A DNA stretch of 6,389 bases from an uncultured Oscillospiraceae bacterium (GCA_910587205.1 CAJULZ010000138.1:1-6389); one strand, 5' to 3'. Shown: positions 1-6,300, counted from the first letter of the stretch. Made by a program: numbers and translations. The notes: a model not told the origin generated them from the letters alone.

Positions 1-607
1 GGATGACGCTGGTGTACAGGCTCCCCGGCCCCAGCAAAATCACTTCCGCCCGGCGGATGGCCTCCAGCGCCGCGGGGAGAGCCGGGGTATGCTCAGGCAG
101 CAGCCGCACATGGTGGATCCGGCAGTTCTGCTCCTTTTTGGCCGCTGAGATCCGCGACTCACCCCGCACGCTGGCCCCGTTTTCAAAAATGGCCTCCAGC
201 TGCACGCTGTCGTTCGTCACCGGCAGGATACGCCCCGCGATGGCCAGCACCTCGCTCATCCGGGCCACCGCCTGGTCGAAGGAGGGGGAGATGCCGTCCA
301 GCGCCGCCAGCAGCAGGTTGCCGAACGCCTGCCCCGCCAGCCGGCCGTCCGGGAACCGGTAGGCCAGCAGCTGCTGCATCAGCGATTCGGTATCCGCCAG
401 CGCCTCCATACAGTTGCGGATGTCTCCGGGGGGCAGCATGCCCAGATCCTCCCGCAGCACGCCGGAGCCACCCCCGTCGTCCGCCACAGTGACGATGGCG
501 GTGAGGTCGTCGGCGTACAATTTCAAACCTCTCAGGATGGCGGACAGCCCGTGCCCTCCGCCCAGGGCCGCAATGGCGGGGCCCCTGCGCCGTTTTAATT
601 CGCCCAT
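1..607 (-). CDS. yvcK: YvcK/CofD-like protein (gluconeogenesis factor family), 3' part cut off by window edge
   Basis: The first 202 residues are visible; the family is usually a little over 300 long, so about a third is missing past the left edge. Visible motifs are the N-terminal nucleotide-binding glycine loop GGGHG (16-20), VADDGGGSG (41-49), LPPGDIRNC (58-66), GQAFGNLLL (92-100) and GPGSLYTS (193-200), all in the order expected for the YvcK branch of the CofD-like fold. From family knowledge, B. subtilis YvcK binds UDP-sugars, is needed for growth on gluconeogenic carbon sources and affects cell-wall synthesis and PBP1 placement; it is not the F420 enzyme CofD. The ATG at 605-607 lies 2 nt after the rapZ stop, with a GAGG site 8 nt upstream inside rapZ. 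An in-frame GTG (611-613) overlapping the rapZ stop is possible but too close to that site. Translation is probably coupled to rapZ, and whiA would be expected next. Confidence 0.95.
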   Translation of the reverse strand, partial: MGELKRRRGPAIAALGGGHGLSAILRGLKLYADDLTAIVTVADDGGGSGVLREDLGMLPPGDIRNCMEALADTESLMQQLLAYRFPDGRLAGQAFGNLLLAALDGISPSFDQAVARMSEVLAIAGRILPVTNDSVQLEAIFENGASVRGESRISAAKKEQNCRIHHVRLLPEHTPALPAALEAIRRAEVILLGPGSLYTSVI

Positions 608-609
608 AC

Positions 610-1473
610 TCACGCCCTCGTCATGTCCCGGTGGGTCTCGCCCGCAGCGTAGCCGAGGCCCTGGATGTACTCGCATAGCGCGTGGGTCACCGCCACTGAG
701 CGGTGACGCCCGCCGGTGCAGCCGACGGCAATCACCAGCGCGCTCTTGCCCTCCTCCACAAAGTGGGGCAGCAGGAAGTCCATCAACCCCCGCAGATGCC
801 CCATCAGTTCCTGGGCGGTGGGGCTGGCAAACACATAGTCCGCCACTCCCGCGTCCAGCCCCGTCTGCGGCCGCAGCCCCTCCACATAGAAGGGGTTGGG
901 CAGGAACCGCACGTCAAACACCAAATCGGCCTCCAGCGGCAGGCCGTACTTGAACCCGAAGGAGGTGACGGATACCGTCATCTCGTTGGCGCTCTTGCGG
1001 TTGGGGGCAAACATGTCCAGCACCTGTCCCCGCAGCTTCTGCACCGGCAGGGAGGTAGTGGTGATGCCGTAGTCCGCCCGCCGCCGCACCGGCTCCATCA
1101 CCGTCCGCTCGTGCTCCACCGCCCGGGCCAGGCTTCCCATCTCCGCCATCAAAGGGTGGCTCCTCCGGGTCTCCTTATACCGTTTGATGATAGCCGCGTC
1201 GTCCGCATCCACAAACAGCACTTTATAGTGGAACTTCATGGTCTTCAGCTCGTCCATAGCCTCGAACAGCCCGTCGAACTTTTCCCCGCCCCGGATGTCG
1301 CACACCATGGCCACCCGCTCATAAGAGCAGGCCCCCGCCAGGCACACCTCGGCAAACTTGGGGATGAGCACCGGGGGCAGGTTGTCTACGCAGAAAAAGC
1401 CGCTGTCCTCCAAAATGGACATGACGGTGGACTTGCCCGCCCCGGACAACCCCGACACAATCAGAAATTCCAT
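610..1473 (-). CDS. rapZ: RapZ / YvcJ-family P-loop nucleotide-binding protein
   Basis: The 287-residue product has the family's full length. It has a Walker A loop GLSGAGKS (8-15), the CVDNLPPVLIP segment (28-38), a Walker B-like VLFVDADD (85-92), the RYKETRRSHPL block (98-108), and the C-terminal signature blocks SFGFKYGLPLEADLVFDVR (171-189) and AVGCTGGRHRSV (249-260). Family members bind and hydrolyse ATP/GTP. E. coli RapZ is an RNA-binding adaptor that senses glucosamine-6-phosphate and directs decay of the sRNA GlmZ, while the B. subtilis homologue YvcJ has been linked to competence. The GlmY/GlmZ system is not expected in Firmicutes, so its RNA targets here are unknown. The ATG (1471-1473) has AAGGAGG (1481-1487) 7 nt upstream and overlaps the murB end by 13 nt; yvcK starts 2 nt after its stop. 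Identity is firm; the molecular role in this organism is not. Confidence 0.96.
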   Translation of the reverse strand: MEFLIVSGLSGAGKSTVMSILEDSGFFCVDNLPPVLIPKFAEVCLAGACSYERVAMVCDIRGGEKFDGLFEAMDELKTMKFHYKVLFVDADDAAIIKRYKETRRSHPLMAEMGSLARAVEHERTVMEPVRRRADYGITTTSLPVQKLRGQVLDMFAPNRKSANEMTVSVTSFGFKYGLPLEADLVFDVRFLPNPFYVEGLRPQTGLDAGVADYVFASPTAQELMGHLRGLMDFLLPHFVEEGKSALVIAVGCTGGRHRSVAVTHALCEYIQGLGYAAGETHRDMTRA

Positions 1474-2432
1474 GTCTCCCCCTCCTTCCCCAGATACCGC
1501 ACCTCGGGCTCCAGGGTGATCCCGGTCTCCCGGAACACCCGCTCCCGCACCTGGGCCATCAGCTGCACAATATCATCGCACGTGGCCCCGCCCCGGTTGA
1601 TCACAAAGCCCGTGTGCTTCTCCGACACCTGGGCGCCCCCTACCGTCAGTCCCTTGAGCCCGCAGCCGTCGATGAGGGCGGCGGCGTAAACCGGCTGCCC
1701 GTCCACCGGGGCGGGCCGCTTGAAAGTGCTGCCCGCGCTGGGGTATTCCAACGGCTGCTTCTCCCGGCGGCGCCGGGAGAAATCGTCCATTTTCGCTTTG
1801 ATCTCAGCGGGGTCTCCGGGCTTCAGGGAAAAACAGGCCCACAGGATAAAGTCGTCCTGCTCCTGGAACCGGCTGTGGCGGTAAGAGAAACCGGGATCCC
1901 TCCACTCCCGCACATCTTCCTCTGCGGGGGTGGATACGGAGCTCACGCTGGACACCACCTGGCCCATCTCCCCGCCGTAAGCCCCGGCGTTCATGTACAC
2001 GCCGCCCCCCACGCTGCCGGGGATGCCCTGGGCGAACTCCAGCCCCGCCAGCCCGCACTCCAGGGCAAAGGACGCCAGCCGCGCCAGGGACACGCCGCTC
2101 CCGGCCACGACGGTCCGGTACCCGGGTCGCTCCCCCTGGGGCAGCAGCTCCAGGCGGCCGAGGCCGTCATAGGCCTTGACCACCAGCAGGTCCGCCCCTT
2201 GGTCAGACACCAGCAGGTTGGTGCCCCTGCCCATGAAAAAGGGCTTCACCCCGAACTCCAGCGCAGCCACAGACAGCACCTGCCGGGCCTCGTCCTCGTC
2301 TTTGGGCAGGGCCATAAGGGGCACCGGGCCGCCCACCTGGAAGGAGGTGTGGCGGGACATGGATTCGTCCCGGCGCAGCTCCAGGGATGGGGCGGCGGCC
2401 CGCAGGCGGTCATATAAGGCGTTCCAATCCAC
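1461..2432 (-). CDS. murB: UDP-N-acetylmuramate dehydrogenase (UDP-N-acetylenolpyruvoylglucosamine reductase)
   Basis: This cytoplasmic FAD enzyme uses NADPH to reduce UDP-GlcNAc-enolpyruvate to UDP-MurNAc, the second committed step of peptidoglycan precursor synthesis. The 323-residue sequence has RHTSFQVGGP (27-36), FAD-binding GRGTNLLVS (68-76), GIPGSVGGGVYMNAGAYGGE (136-155), YRHSRF (184-189) carrying the substrate-binding Arg, PSAGSTFKRP (231-240) with the proton-donor Ser at 235, GCGLKGLTVGGAQVSEKHTGF (begins at 256), and C-terminal EPEVRYLG (308-315), which holds the catalytic Glu. All key residues are present. Length and spacing look like the type II MurB of Gram-positives. The start is GTG (2430-2432), chosen because GGGAGG lies 8 nt upstream and no ATG fits better. 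The 3' end overlaps rapZ by 13 nt in another frame, and this is the first gene of murB-rapZ-yvcK. Confidence 0.97.
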   Translation of the reverse strand: MDWNALYDRLRAAAPSLELRRDESMSRHTSFQVGGPVPLMALPKDEDEARQVLSVAALEFGVKPFFMGRGTNLLVSDQGADLLVVKAYDGLGRLELLPQGERPGYRTVVAGSGVSLARLASFALECGLAGLEFAQGIPGSVGGGVYMNAGAYGGEMGQVVSSVSSVSTPAEEDVREWRDPGFSYRHSRFQEQDDFILWACFSLKPGDPAEIKAKMDDFSRRRREKQPLEYPSAGSTFKRPAPVDGQPVYAAALIDGCGLKGLTVGGAQVSEKHTGFVINRGGATCDDIVQLMAQVRERVFRETGITLEPEVRYLGKEGETWNF

Positions 2433-2440
2433 AGCGGGGA

Positions 2441-2446
2441 CCTCCC
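2441..2446 (-). promoter_or_regulatory. Ribosome binding site fixing the GTG start of murB
   Basis: The minus strand reads GGGAGG here, 8 nt before the GTG at 2430-2432. This supports the GTG as the murB start, which is otherwise a less usual initiation codon. Confidence 0.8.
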
Positions 2447-2470
2447 TACATACTAATCTGATGTTTTGTT

Positions 2471-2499
2471 ATTTTACCACGTTTTTCCCGGAAAGAAAA
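2471..2499 (-). promoter_or_regulatory. Probable extended -10 promoter for murB-rapZ-yvcK
   Basis: On the minus strand TAAAAT (2471-2476) is preceded by TGG (2477-2479), giving the extended -10 form TGnTAAAAT (5 of 6 to TATAAT). At 17-nt spacing the -35 hexamer is TTTTCT (2494-2499), which is poor, but extended -10 promoters tolerate this. It lies downstream of the terminator of the preceding gene and about 40 nt before the murB start, where an operon promoter is needed. An 11-bp interrupted palindrome (2484-2494) sits in the spacer. The call rests on sequence match only. Confidence 0.55.
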
Positions 2500-2510
2500 T
2501 ATGTTCATGG

Positions 2511-2564
2511 AAATTTAAAAAGCAGCGCGCCCGCCGCCCGCTTCCGGCGGGCGGCGGGCGCGCT
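2511..2564 (-). terminator. Intrinsic terminator with an 18-bp perfect GC-rich stem
   Basis: The arms 2524-2541 and 2547-2564 are exact reverse complements over 18 bp, almost all G/C, around a 5-nt loop. On the minus strand the stem is followed after 2 nt by five T (2517-2521) and then AAATTT. It begins 17 nt after the stop of the Cys-rich protein gene and separates it from the murB operon. Confidence 0.92.
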
Positions 2565-2581
2565 GGGGCGCTTTACCGGCT

Positions 2582-3415
2582 TTACATGCAGCAACCCTTG
2601 GTATCCTGGTACCCCTCCGGCTGGGTGATGGTGTTGGGCGGGAAGAACTCCTCCACGGGGAACTGCACCTGGCGGAAGATGGCGCAGGGGTCCTCCTCCC
2701 CGCCGCCGGCGGTGCACTCCTTGCTGGGCATACAGTAGTCGTAGGCGGGGATGAGCAGCTGGCTGTCCCGCTCCAGGCGGATGATGGAGAACTGGCCCAG
2801 GGTGACGTACACCCTCCGGCCCTCGCCGCCCATGTTCAGCTCGCCGGGGAAGCAGCCCGCGATGCCCGCAGGCACTTCGGCGGCGTCGCCGCAGACACAC
2901 ACCGGCGGCTCGCAGGGATCGGACAGGCGCATGGACAGGATGATGGGGTCCACAGAGTTGACCACCGCGATGGGCAGGTTGGTGCTCATCAGATTCTGCT
3001 CATCCAGGTCGTCCGCCCGGCTGTTGGAGGAAAACACCTTGGCGCTGCCCTCGCTGCCAAACAGGATGGCCCGCTTGTCGAACACCGCCAGGCCGCAGAT
3101 GGCCACCGGACGGGCCGCGCCCACAAAGGCGTCGGCGGTCACGCGGTAGAAATACCGCACGTCCACGGTGAAGTAGCCGCGGTTGAAGCCCACAGGCTCC
3201 ACGTCGATGTACGCGTACAGCAATTCGGCCTGCCCGGCCTTAAGGCTGATGGCCCGGTCGATGACGGCCTGGGAACTGACGGTGGGATAGAGCCGCAGAT
3301 CTTCAACACAGTCCTTGTCACGGCAGGAATCAAAGATCTTTCGGGTGTGGATGCACACGGCCTCGCGGATACCGGCGGTATCGCAGATGGGGCCCGGCTC
3401 GATGAAATCGGCCAT
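2582..3415 (-). CDS. Conserved Cys-rich protein of unknown function
   Basis: I cannot name this 277-residue product. It contains 14 cysteines (11, 21, 31, 36, 107, 168, 173, 175, 188, 228, 234, 244, 275, 276), including CRDKDC (31-36), CVC (173-175) and a CCM C-terminus. There is no signal peptide or transmembrane segment, so it should be cytoplasmic or deposited without the Sec route. The N-terminal half (about 20-165) looks like alternating beta strands, with HTRKIFDSCRDKDC (23-36), the strand-like DVEPVGFNRGYFTVDVRYFY (71-90) and ILFGSEGSAKVFSS (117-130). The second half ends in PAYDYCMPSKEC (223-234) and PVEEFFPPN (253-261). The wording resembles, from memory, uncharacterised proteins of clostridia; a spore-coat or other structural role is only a guess. 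The ATG (3413-3415) has GGGAGG (3423-3428) 7 nt upstream. It stands alone between two terminators with its own promoter. Confidence 0.85.
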   Translation of the reverse strand: MADFIEPGPICDTAGIREAVCIHTRKIFDSCRDKDCVEDLRLYPTVSSQAVIDRAISLKAGQAELLYAYIDVEPVGFNRGYFTVDVRYFYRVTADAFVGAARPVAICGLAVFDKRAILFGSEGSAKVFSSNSRADDLDEQNLMSTNLPIAVVNSVDPIILSMRLSDPCEPPVCVCGDAAEVPAGIAGCFPGELNMGGEGRRVYVTLGQFSIIRLERDSQLLIPAYDYCMPSKECTAGGGEEDPCAIFRQVQFPVEEFFPPNTITQPEGYQDTKGCCM

Positions 3416-3477
3416 ATTGGTACCTCCCGATCATAGTTGATAAGAGGGGCCGCCATTGGCGTTCCCCTTCCACTCCC

Positions 3478-3506
3478 ATTGTATGCCGGGACGCGGGACA
3501 GGTGAA
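3478..3506 (-). promoter_or_regulatory. Candidate promoter of the Cys-rich protein gene (sigma-A-like, with a sporulation-like -10)
   Basis: On the minus strand TTCACC (3501-3506; 4 of 6 to TTGACA), a 17-nt spacer and TACAAT (3478-3483; 5 of 6 to TATAAT) form a reasonable housekeeping promoter about 60 nt before the start codon. The same bases read CATACAAT (3478-3485), which matches the -10 of B. subtilis sigma-E promoters, and an AC dinucleotide 16 nt upstream fits the loose sigma-K -35. The sigma-E -35 is weak. Which sigma factor reads it cannot be decided here. The leader also holds a short inverted repeat, CGCC-ATT-GGCG (3451-3461). Confidence 0.5.
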
Positions 3507-3581
3507 AAAAGGGGCGGCAGGAGTCACGCTGAGATTTCCTGCCGGGGACGGCCCATGGAACAGGAAAGCGAACGCACAAAT

Positions 3582-3626
3582 AAAAAGCGGACAGCACCCT
3601 AACAACAGGATGCTGTCCGCTTTTTT
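3582..3626 (-). terminator. Strong terminator, symmetric enough to work on both strands
   Basis: The arms GCGGACAGCA (3587-3596) and TGCTGTCCGC (3611-3620) are exact complements. The stem extends through five A:T pairs (3582-3586 with 3621-3625), giving 15 bp around a 14-nt loop. On the minus strand the stem ends in five T and then ATTTG; on the plus strand it ends in six T. It lies about 85 nt beyond the M3 peptidase stop and closes that unit. I see no plus-strand gene that needs it. The rest of 3416-3709 holds the promoter and RBS of the next gene and nothing else I can support. Confidence 0.92.
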
Positions 3627-3709
3627 GTTGCCAATCCCGACCGGCAGACGCTGCAATTTCGGCTGCTGTTTTGCAGACGCCGGCTTTGGGGCGAGACCGT
3701 TTTTGTTTG

Positions 3710-5413
3710 TCACGCGATGCCGGTGAGGTCGAACCCGTCCAGCCACGCGCCGGCGGCCTCGCACACGCCGCGCAGGCAGTTCTCCTCAAACGGGCTGTCC
3801 AGCCCCGCATCTTTCAGCAGCTCGGTAAAGGTGCGGCTGCCCCCCTGGCGAGTGTAGGCCATATACTTTTCCCAGGCCGCTTTTTTGTCCTGTTGAAGCA
3901 GCGCCCACAACTCCAGCGCCACCGTCTGGGCCAGGCAGTAATCGATATAATAGAACGGCGCCTCGTAGATATGGCTTTGCCGCTGCCACGCCTCGCCGTC
4001 GGCGAAGAAGGGGATGTCCCCGTCCAGCCGCACCCAGGGCATATACTGCCCTTGCAGCTCTTTCCACACCGCATGGCGCTGGGCGGGGGTCATGTCCGGG
4101 TTGGCGTACACCTCGTGCTGGAAGTGGTCCACCAGCGCGCCGTAGGGGATGAACGTCAGCGCCCCGGCCAGATGGCTGTAGAGGTATTTTTTCGTGTCCG
4201 GCCCAAAGAAGCCCTCCGCCCAGGGCCAGGCCATGAACTCCATGGACATGGAGTGAACCTCGCAGGCCTCCATCCCCGGCCAGACATAACTGCTGGGGAT
4301 ACGGTCCCGGTTCGTCCAGGCGGCAAAGGCATGGCCCGCCTCATGGGTGACCACCTCCACGTCCCCCTGGGTGCCGTTGAAGTTGGCGAAGATGAAGGGC
4401 ACCTTATACTCCGGGATGGAGGTGCAATAGCCGCCCCCGGCCTTCCCCTCGGTGGCCAGCACGTCCATCAGCTCGTTGTCCAGCATGGTCTGGAAAAACT
4501 CGGACGTCTCCGGGGACAGCTCGTCGTAGAATTTTTTGCCCTGGGCAATGATGTCGTCCGCCGTGCCCTGGGGCCTGGGGTTGCCGGAGCGGAATTTCAG
4601 GGCATTGTCGGCATAGCTCAAGGGGTACCCCACCCCAATGCGCTCCGCCTGCGCCCGGAAGATCCGGTCGGCCAGGGGCACCAGGTACTTACGCACGGCG
4701 GCCCGGAAGTTCTCCACGTCCTCTTTGGCATAGCAGTTGCGGCCCATACGGTAGTAGCCCAGCTGGGTGTAGCCCTCATAGCCCAGCTTGCGGCCCATCT
4801 CATCCCGCAAGTGGGTCAGCTCGTCGTAGATACGGTTGAGCTCGCCCTGGTTCTCCTTGTACCAGGCCCCCACCGCCTTCCAGGCGGCCAAACGGCGGGC
4901 GTCGTCCGCGTCGGACTGGAACGGCCCCATCTGGGCCAAAGTATACTCCCCGCCCTCAAAAGGGATTTTGGCGGAGGCCAGCAGCTTGGAGTAGGCCAGG
5001 GTCAGGTCATTCTCCTTTTGGAGCTGGGGCACGATCTCCGGGGAGAAAGTCTTCAGGGCGATCTCCGTGTTGAGGAACATTAGATTGCCGTATTCCCGCT
5101 GAAAATCGGGGCGGAACAGGGATTCCAGCATGGCCAGCTTCCACGCCTGCTCGTACTCCTCCAGCTCGGGCAGCGCGGCATTCCAGAAGTTCATCTCCCC
5201 GTCGTAAAACTCGTCCCGGGTGTCGATGGTGTTGCGCACCTGGGCCAGCGTGGCCATCGTCTCCACATGCTTGTCGGCCTCCTCCTTTTCCAGGAAGACG
5301 GCCTTGGCTTCCTCGTAGCTCCCCGCCGCCTTGAGGCGGCCGGTAAACCCGGTCATCTGGCCCTTGAACGCGTCTAAGTCGGGGCGCTCATAGGGCATCT
5401 CGGAAAATTTCAT
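3710..5413 (-). CDS. M3-family zinc oligoendopeptidase (PepF-like)
   Basis: This 567-residue cytoplasmic metallopeptidase should cleave short peptides, most likely in turnover of imported or proteolysis-derived oligopeptides. Zinc motif HEAGH lies at 357-361, with the catalytic Glu at 358 and the third zinc ligand at Glu385 in EVHSMSME (385-392), the spacing seen in thimet-type M3 enzymes. The C-terminal HIYEAPFYYIDYCLAQ (481-496) supplies the His/Tyr cluster that stabilises the transition state. The N-terminal half is helical and Glu/Lys-rich, as in PepF. No signal peptide is present. The start chosen is ATG 5411-5413 (MKFSEMPYERPDLDAF), because GGAGGGG lies 7 nt upstream; an upstream in-frame ATG at 5449 adds 12 residues across the candidate parS site and lacks an equal RBS. 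It follows the Nudix gene by 46 nt. All catalytic residues are intact; the natural substrate is unknown. Confidence 0.95.
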   Translation of the reverse strand: MKFSEMPYERPDLDAFKGQMTGFTGRLKAAGSYEEAKAVFLEKEEADKHVETMATLAQVRNTIDTRDEFYDGEMNFWNAALPELEEYEQAWKLAMLESLFRPDFQREYGNLMFLNTEIALKTFSPEIVPQLQKENDLTLAYSKLLASAKIPFEGGEYTLAQMGPFQSDADDARRLAAWKAVGAWYKENQGELNRIYDELTHLRDEMGRKLGYEGYTQLGYYRMGRNCYAKEDVENFRAAVRKYLVPLADRIFRAQAERIGVGYPLSYADNALKFRSGNPRPQGTADDIIAQGKKFYDELSPETSEFFQTMLDNELMDVLATEGKAGGGYCTSIPEYKVPFIFANFNGTQGDVEVVTHEAGHAFAAWTNRDRIPSSYVWPGMEACEVHSMSMEFMAWPWAEGFFGPDTKKYLYSHLAGALTFIPYGALVDHFQHEVYANPDMTPAQRHAVWKELQGQYMPWVRLDGDIPFFADGEAWQRQSHIYEAPFYYIDYCLAQTVALELWALLQQDKKAAWEKYMAYTRQGGSRTFTELLKDAGLDSPFEENCLRGVCEAAGAWLDGFDLTGIA

Positions 5414-5420
5414 CGTGAAT

Positions 5421-5427
5421 CCCCTCC
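5421..5427 (-). promoter_or_regulatory. Ribosome binding site fixing the M3 peptidase start
   Basis: The minus strand reads GGAGGGG, 7 nt before the ATG at 5411-5413. It selects this start over the ATG 12 codons upstream, and the protein then begins at the MKFSEMPY motif expected for this subfamily. Confidence 0.85.
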
Positions 5428-5441
5428 ATTTTTTAAGCGTA

Positions 5442-5457
5442 TGTTTCACGTGAAGCG
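5442..5457. other. Candidate parS site (ParB/Spo0J centromere-like sequence)
   Basis: The plus strand reads TGTTTCACGTGAAGCG. The bacterial chromosomal parS consensus known from B. subtilis is TGTTnCACGTGAAACA; 14 of 16 positions agree, counting the free position, with differences only at positions 14 and 16. The core TTCACGTGAA (5445-5454) is a perfect 10-bp palindrome. The site lies between two genes rather than in coding sequence, and near ybaB, which in Firmicutes is usually close to the replication origin where parS sites cluster. ParB and ParA themselves are not in the window, so this is a motif match supported by context. Confidence 0.65.
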
Positions 5458-5459
5458 GC

Positions 5460-5942
5460 TCAGCACAACATCTGTCCGTTCAGCACGGCCCGTACCAGGC
5501 GCTCGTCCCCGCTCCTGTAGTCCAGGGTGAGCAGGAAGGGCAGGGCGCCCTCCGCCAGCAGCTGGAGGAAAATCTTGTCCCCCTCCCAGATGGGCAGCTC
5601 CGGTATCCGCTCCTTGGGCACCCAGGCCAAGCTGCCCTCGTTACAGTCCAGATTCAGCTCCCCCGTCCAGCCTGTGGCGGTGAACAGGTACATGAACTGA
5701 TCTGAGCTGCTGTCATTGCACAGAAAGGTGACCACGCCCCGGAACTGGAACTCGGTCAGGGTGAGGCCGGTCTCCTCCCGGATCTCCCGGCACAGGCACT
5801 CATCGGGGCTCTCCCCCTCCTCAAATTTGCCGCCCACGCCGATCCACTTGCCCTGGTTAATGTCCCGCTTTTTCTTGACCCGGTGGAGCATCAGATATTC
5901 ACCCCGGTCATTCTCCAGGTAGCACAGCGTAGTATTGTACAT
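5460..5942 (-). CDS. Nudix hydrolase, MutT/8-oxo-dGTP diphosphatase-like
   Basis: The 160-residue protein carries a complete Nudix box at 38-60 (G38, E44, R52-E53, E56-E57, G59), matching GX5EX7REUXEEXGU with every metal-binding Glu present. The preceding NQGKWIGVGGKFEEGESP stretch (29-46) and the basic KKKRD (23-27) resemble clostridial proteins annotated as 8-oxo-dGTP diphosphatases, which hydrolyse oxidised dGTP to the monophosphate and prevent mutation. Nudix specificity is hard to read from sequence, so another nucleoside triphosphate or nucleotide-sugar substrate is possible. B. subtilis also has a Nudix gene (yvcI) beside yvcJ-yvcK, but here the gene is in a different unit, about 4 kb from rapZ, so it should not be called yvcI. 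The ATG at 5940-5942 has GAGG 8 nt upstream, and ybaB ends 10 nt before it, so co-transcription is very likely. Confidence 0.92.
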   Translation of the reverse strand: MYNTTLCYLENDRGEYLMLHRVKKKRDINQGKWIGVGGKFEEGESPDECLCREIREETGLTLTEFQFRGVVTFLCNDSSSDQFMYLFTATGWTGELNLDCNEGSLAWVPKERIPELPIWEGDKIFLQLLAEGALPFLLTLDYRSGDERLVRAVLNGQMLC

Positions 5943-5952
5943 TTTCCCCGCC

Positions 5953-6300
5953 TCAGAAGGGCAGATTCAGCCCGCCGGTGAGCTTGGACATCTGGTTGGC
6001 GGCGTCCTCGTTGGCCCTGCGCAGCGCCTCGTTGACGGCGGCCACGATCAGGTCCTGGAGCATCTCCACGTCGTCCGGATCCACCGCCTCGGGGTCAATG
6101 GTGACGCCCACCAGCTCCTTTTTGCCGGACACCGCAGCGGACACCACGCCGCCGCCCGCGGCGGCCTCGTAGGTCTTGCCCTCCAGCTCCTCCTGGGCCT
6201 TGAGCATATCTTGCTGCATCTTCTGGGCCTGGCGGATCATGCTGTTCATATTCCCGCCGCCCATGCCGCCCATACCGCGGCTGTTGAATCCCTTTGCCAT
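5953..6300 (-). CDS. ybaB: YbaB/EbfC-family nucleoid-associated protein
   Basis: This 115-residue protein belongs to the small dimeric DNA-binding YbaB/EbfC family, whose tweezer-like dimers coat DNA and influence expression and nucleoid structure. Visible features are a Gly/Met-rich N-terminus (8-18), a long amphipathic helix with MIRQAQKMQQDMLKAQEELE (21-40), a central beta region with GGGVVSAAVSGKKELVGVTI (49-68), DPEAVDPDDVEMLQDLIVAA (69-88), and the closing GGLNLPF (109-115). Length is normal. The ATG at 6298-6300 has a perfect AGGAGG (6309-6314) 8 nt upstream. In most Firmicutes the order is dnaX-ybaB-recR; here a Nudix gene follows in place of recR, and what lies upstream is outside the window. 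I found no convincing promoter in the 89 nt upstream. Confidence 0.95.
   Translation of the reverse strand: MAKGFNSRGMGGMGGGNMNSMIRQAQKMQQDMLKAQEELEGKTYEAAAGGGVVSAAVSGKKELVGVTIDPEAVDPDDVEMLQDLIVAAVNEALRRANEDAANQMSKLTGGLNLPF

Noticed and set aside
1579..1584. A second CACGTG core, within murB
   Set aside because: Only the 6-bp core fits; the flanks do not match parS and lie in conserved coding sequence.
703..1689. 328-residue plus-strand open frame
   Set aside because: It runs antisense across rapZ and the end of murB, both firmly identified; it shows no domain and no good RBS.
1614..2417. 267-residue plus-strand open frame
   Set aside because: It is the shadow of murB, rich in His, Gly, Gln and Pro, as expected from antisense of GC-rich coding sequence.
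3502..3726. Small plus-strand open frame (74 residues) across the terminator
   Set aside because: It translates through the terminator hairpin and has no supporting motif.
3139..3810. 223-residue minus-strand open frame spanning the intergenic region
   Set aside because: It overlaps the 3' end of the M3 gene, crosses its terminator and the next promoter, and enters the Cys-rich gene in another frame; it has no recognisable content.
3671..5083. 470-residue plus-strand open frame
   Set aside because: It lies antisense to the M3 peptidase with intact catalytic motifs; its composition (rich in Gly, His, Val, Gln, Arg) is typical of a GC-driven shadow, and it has no recognisable domain.
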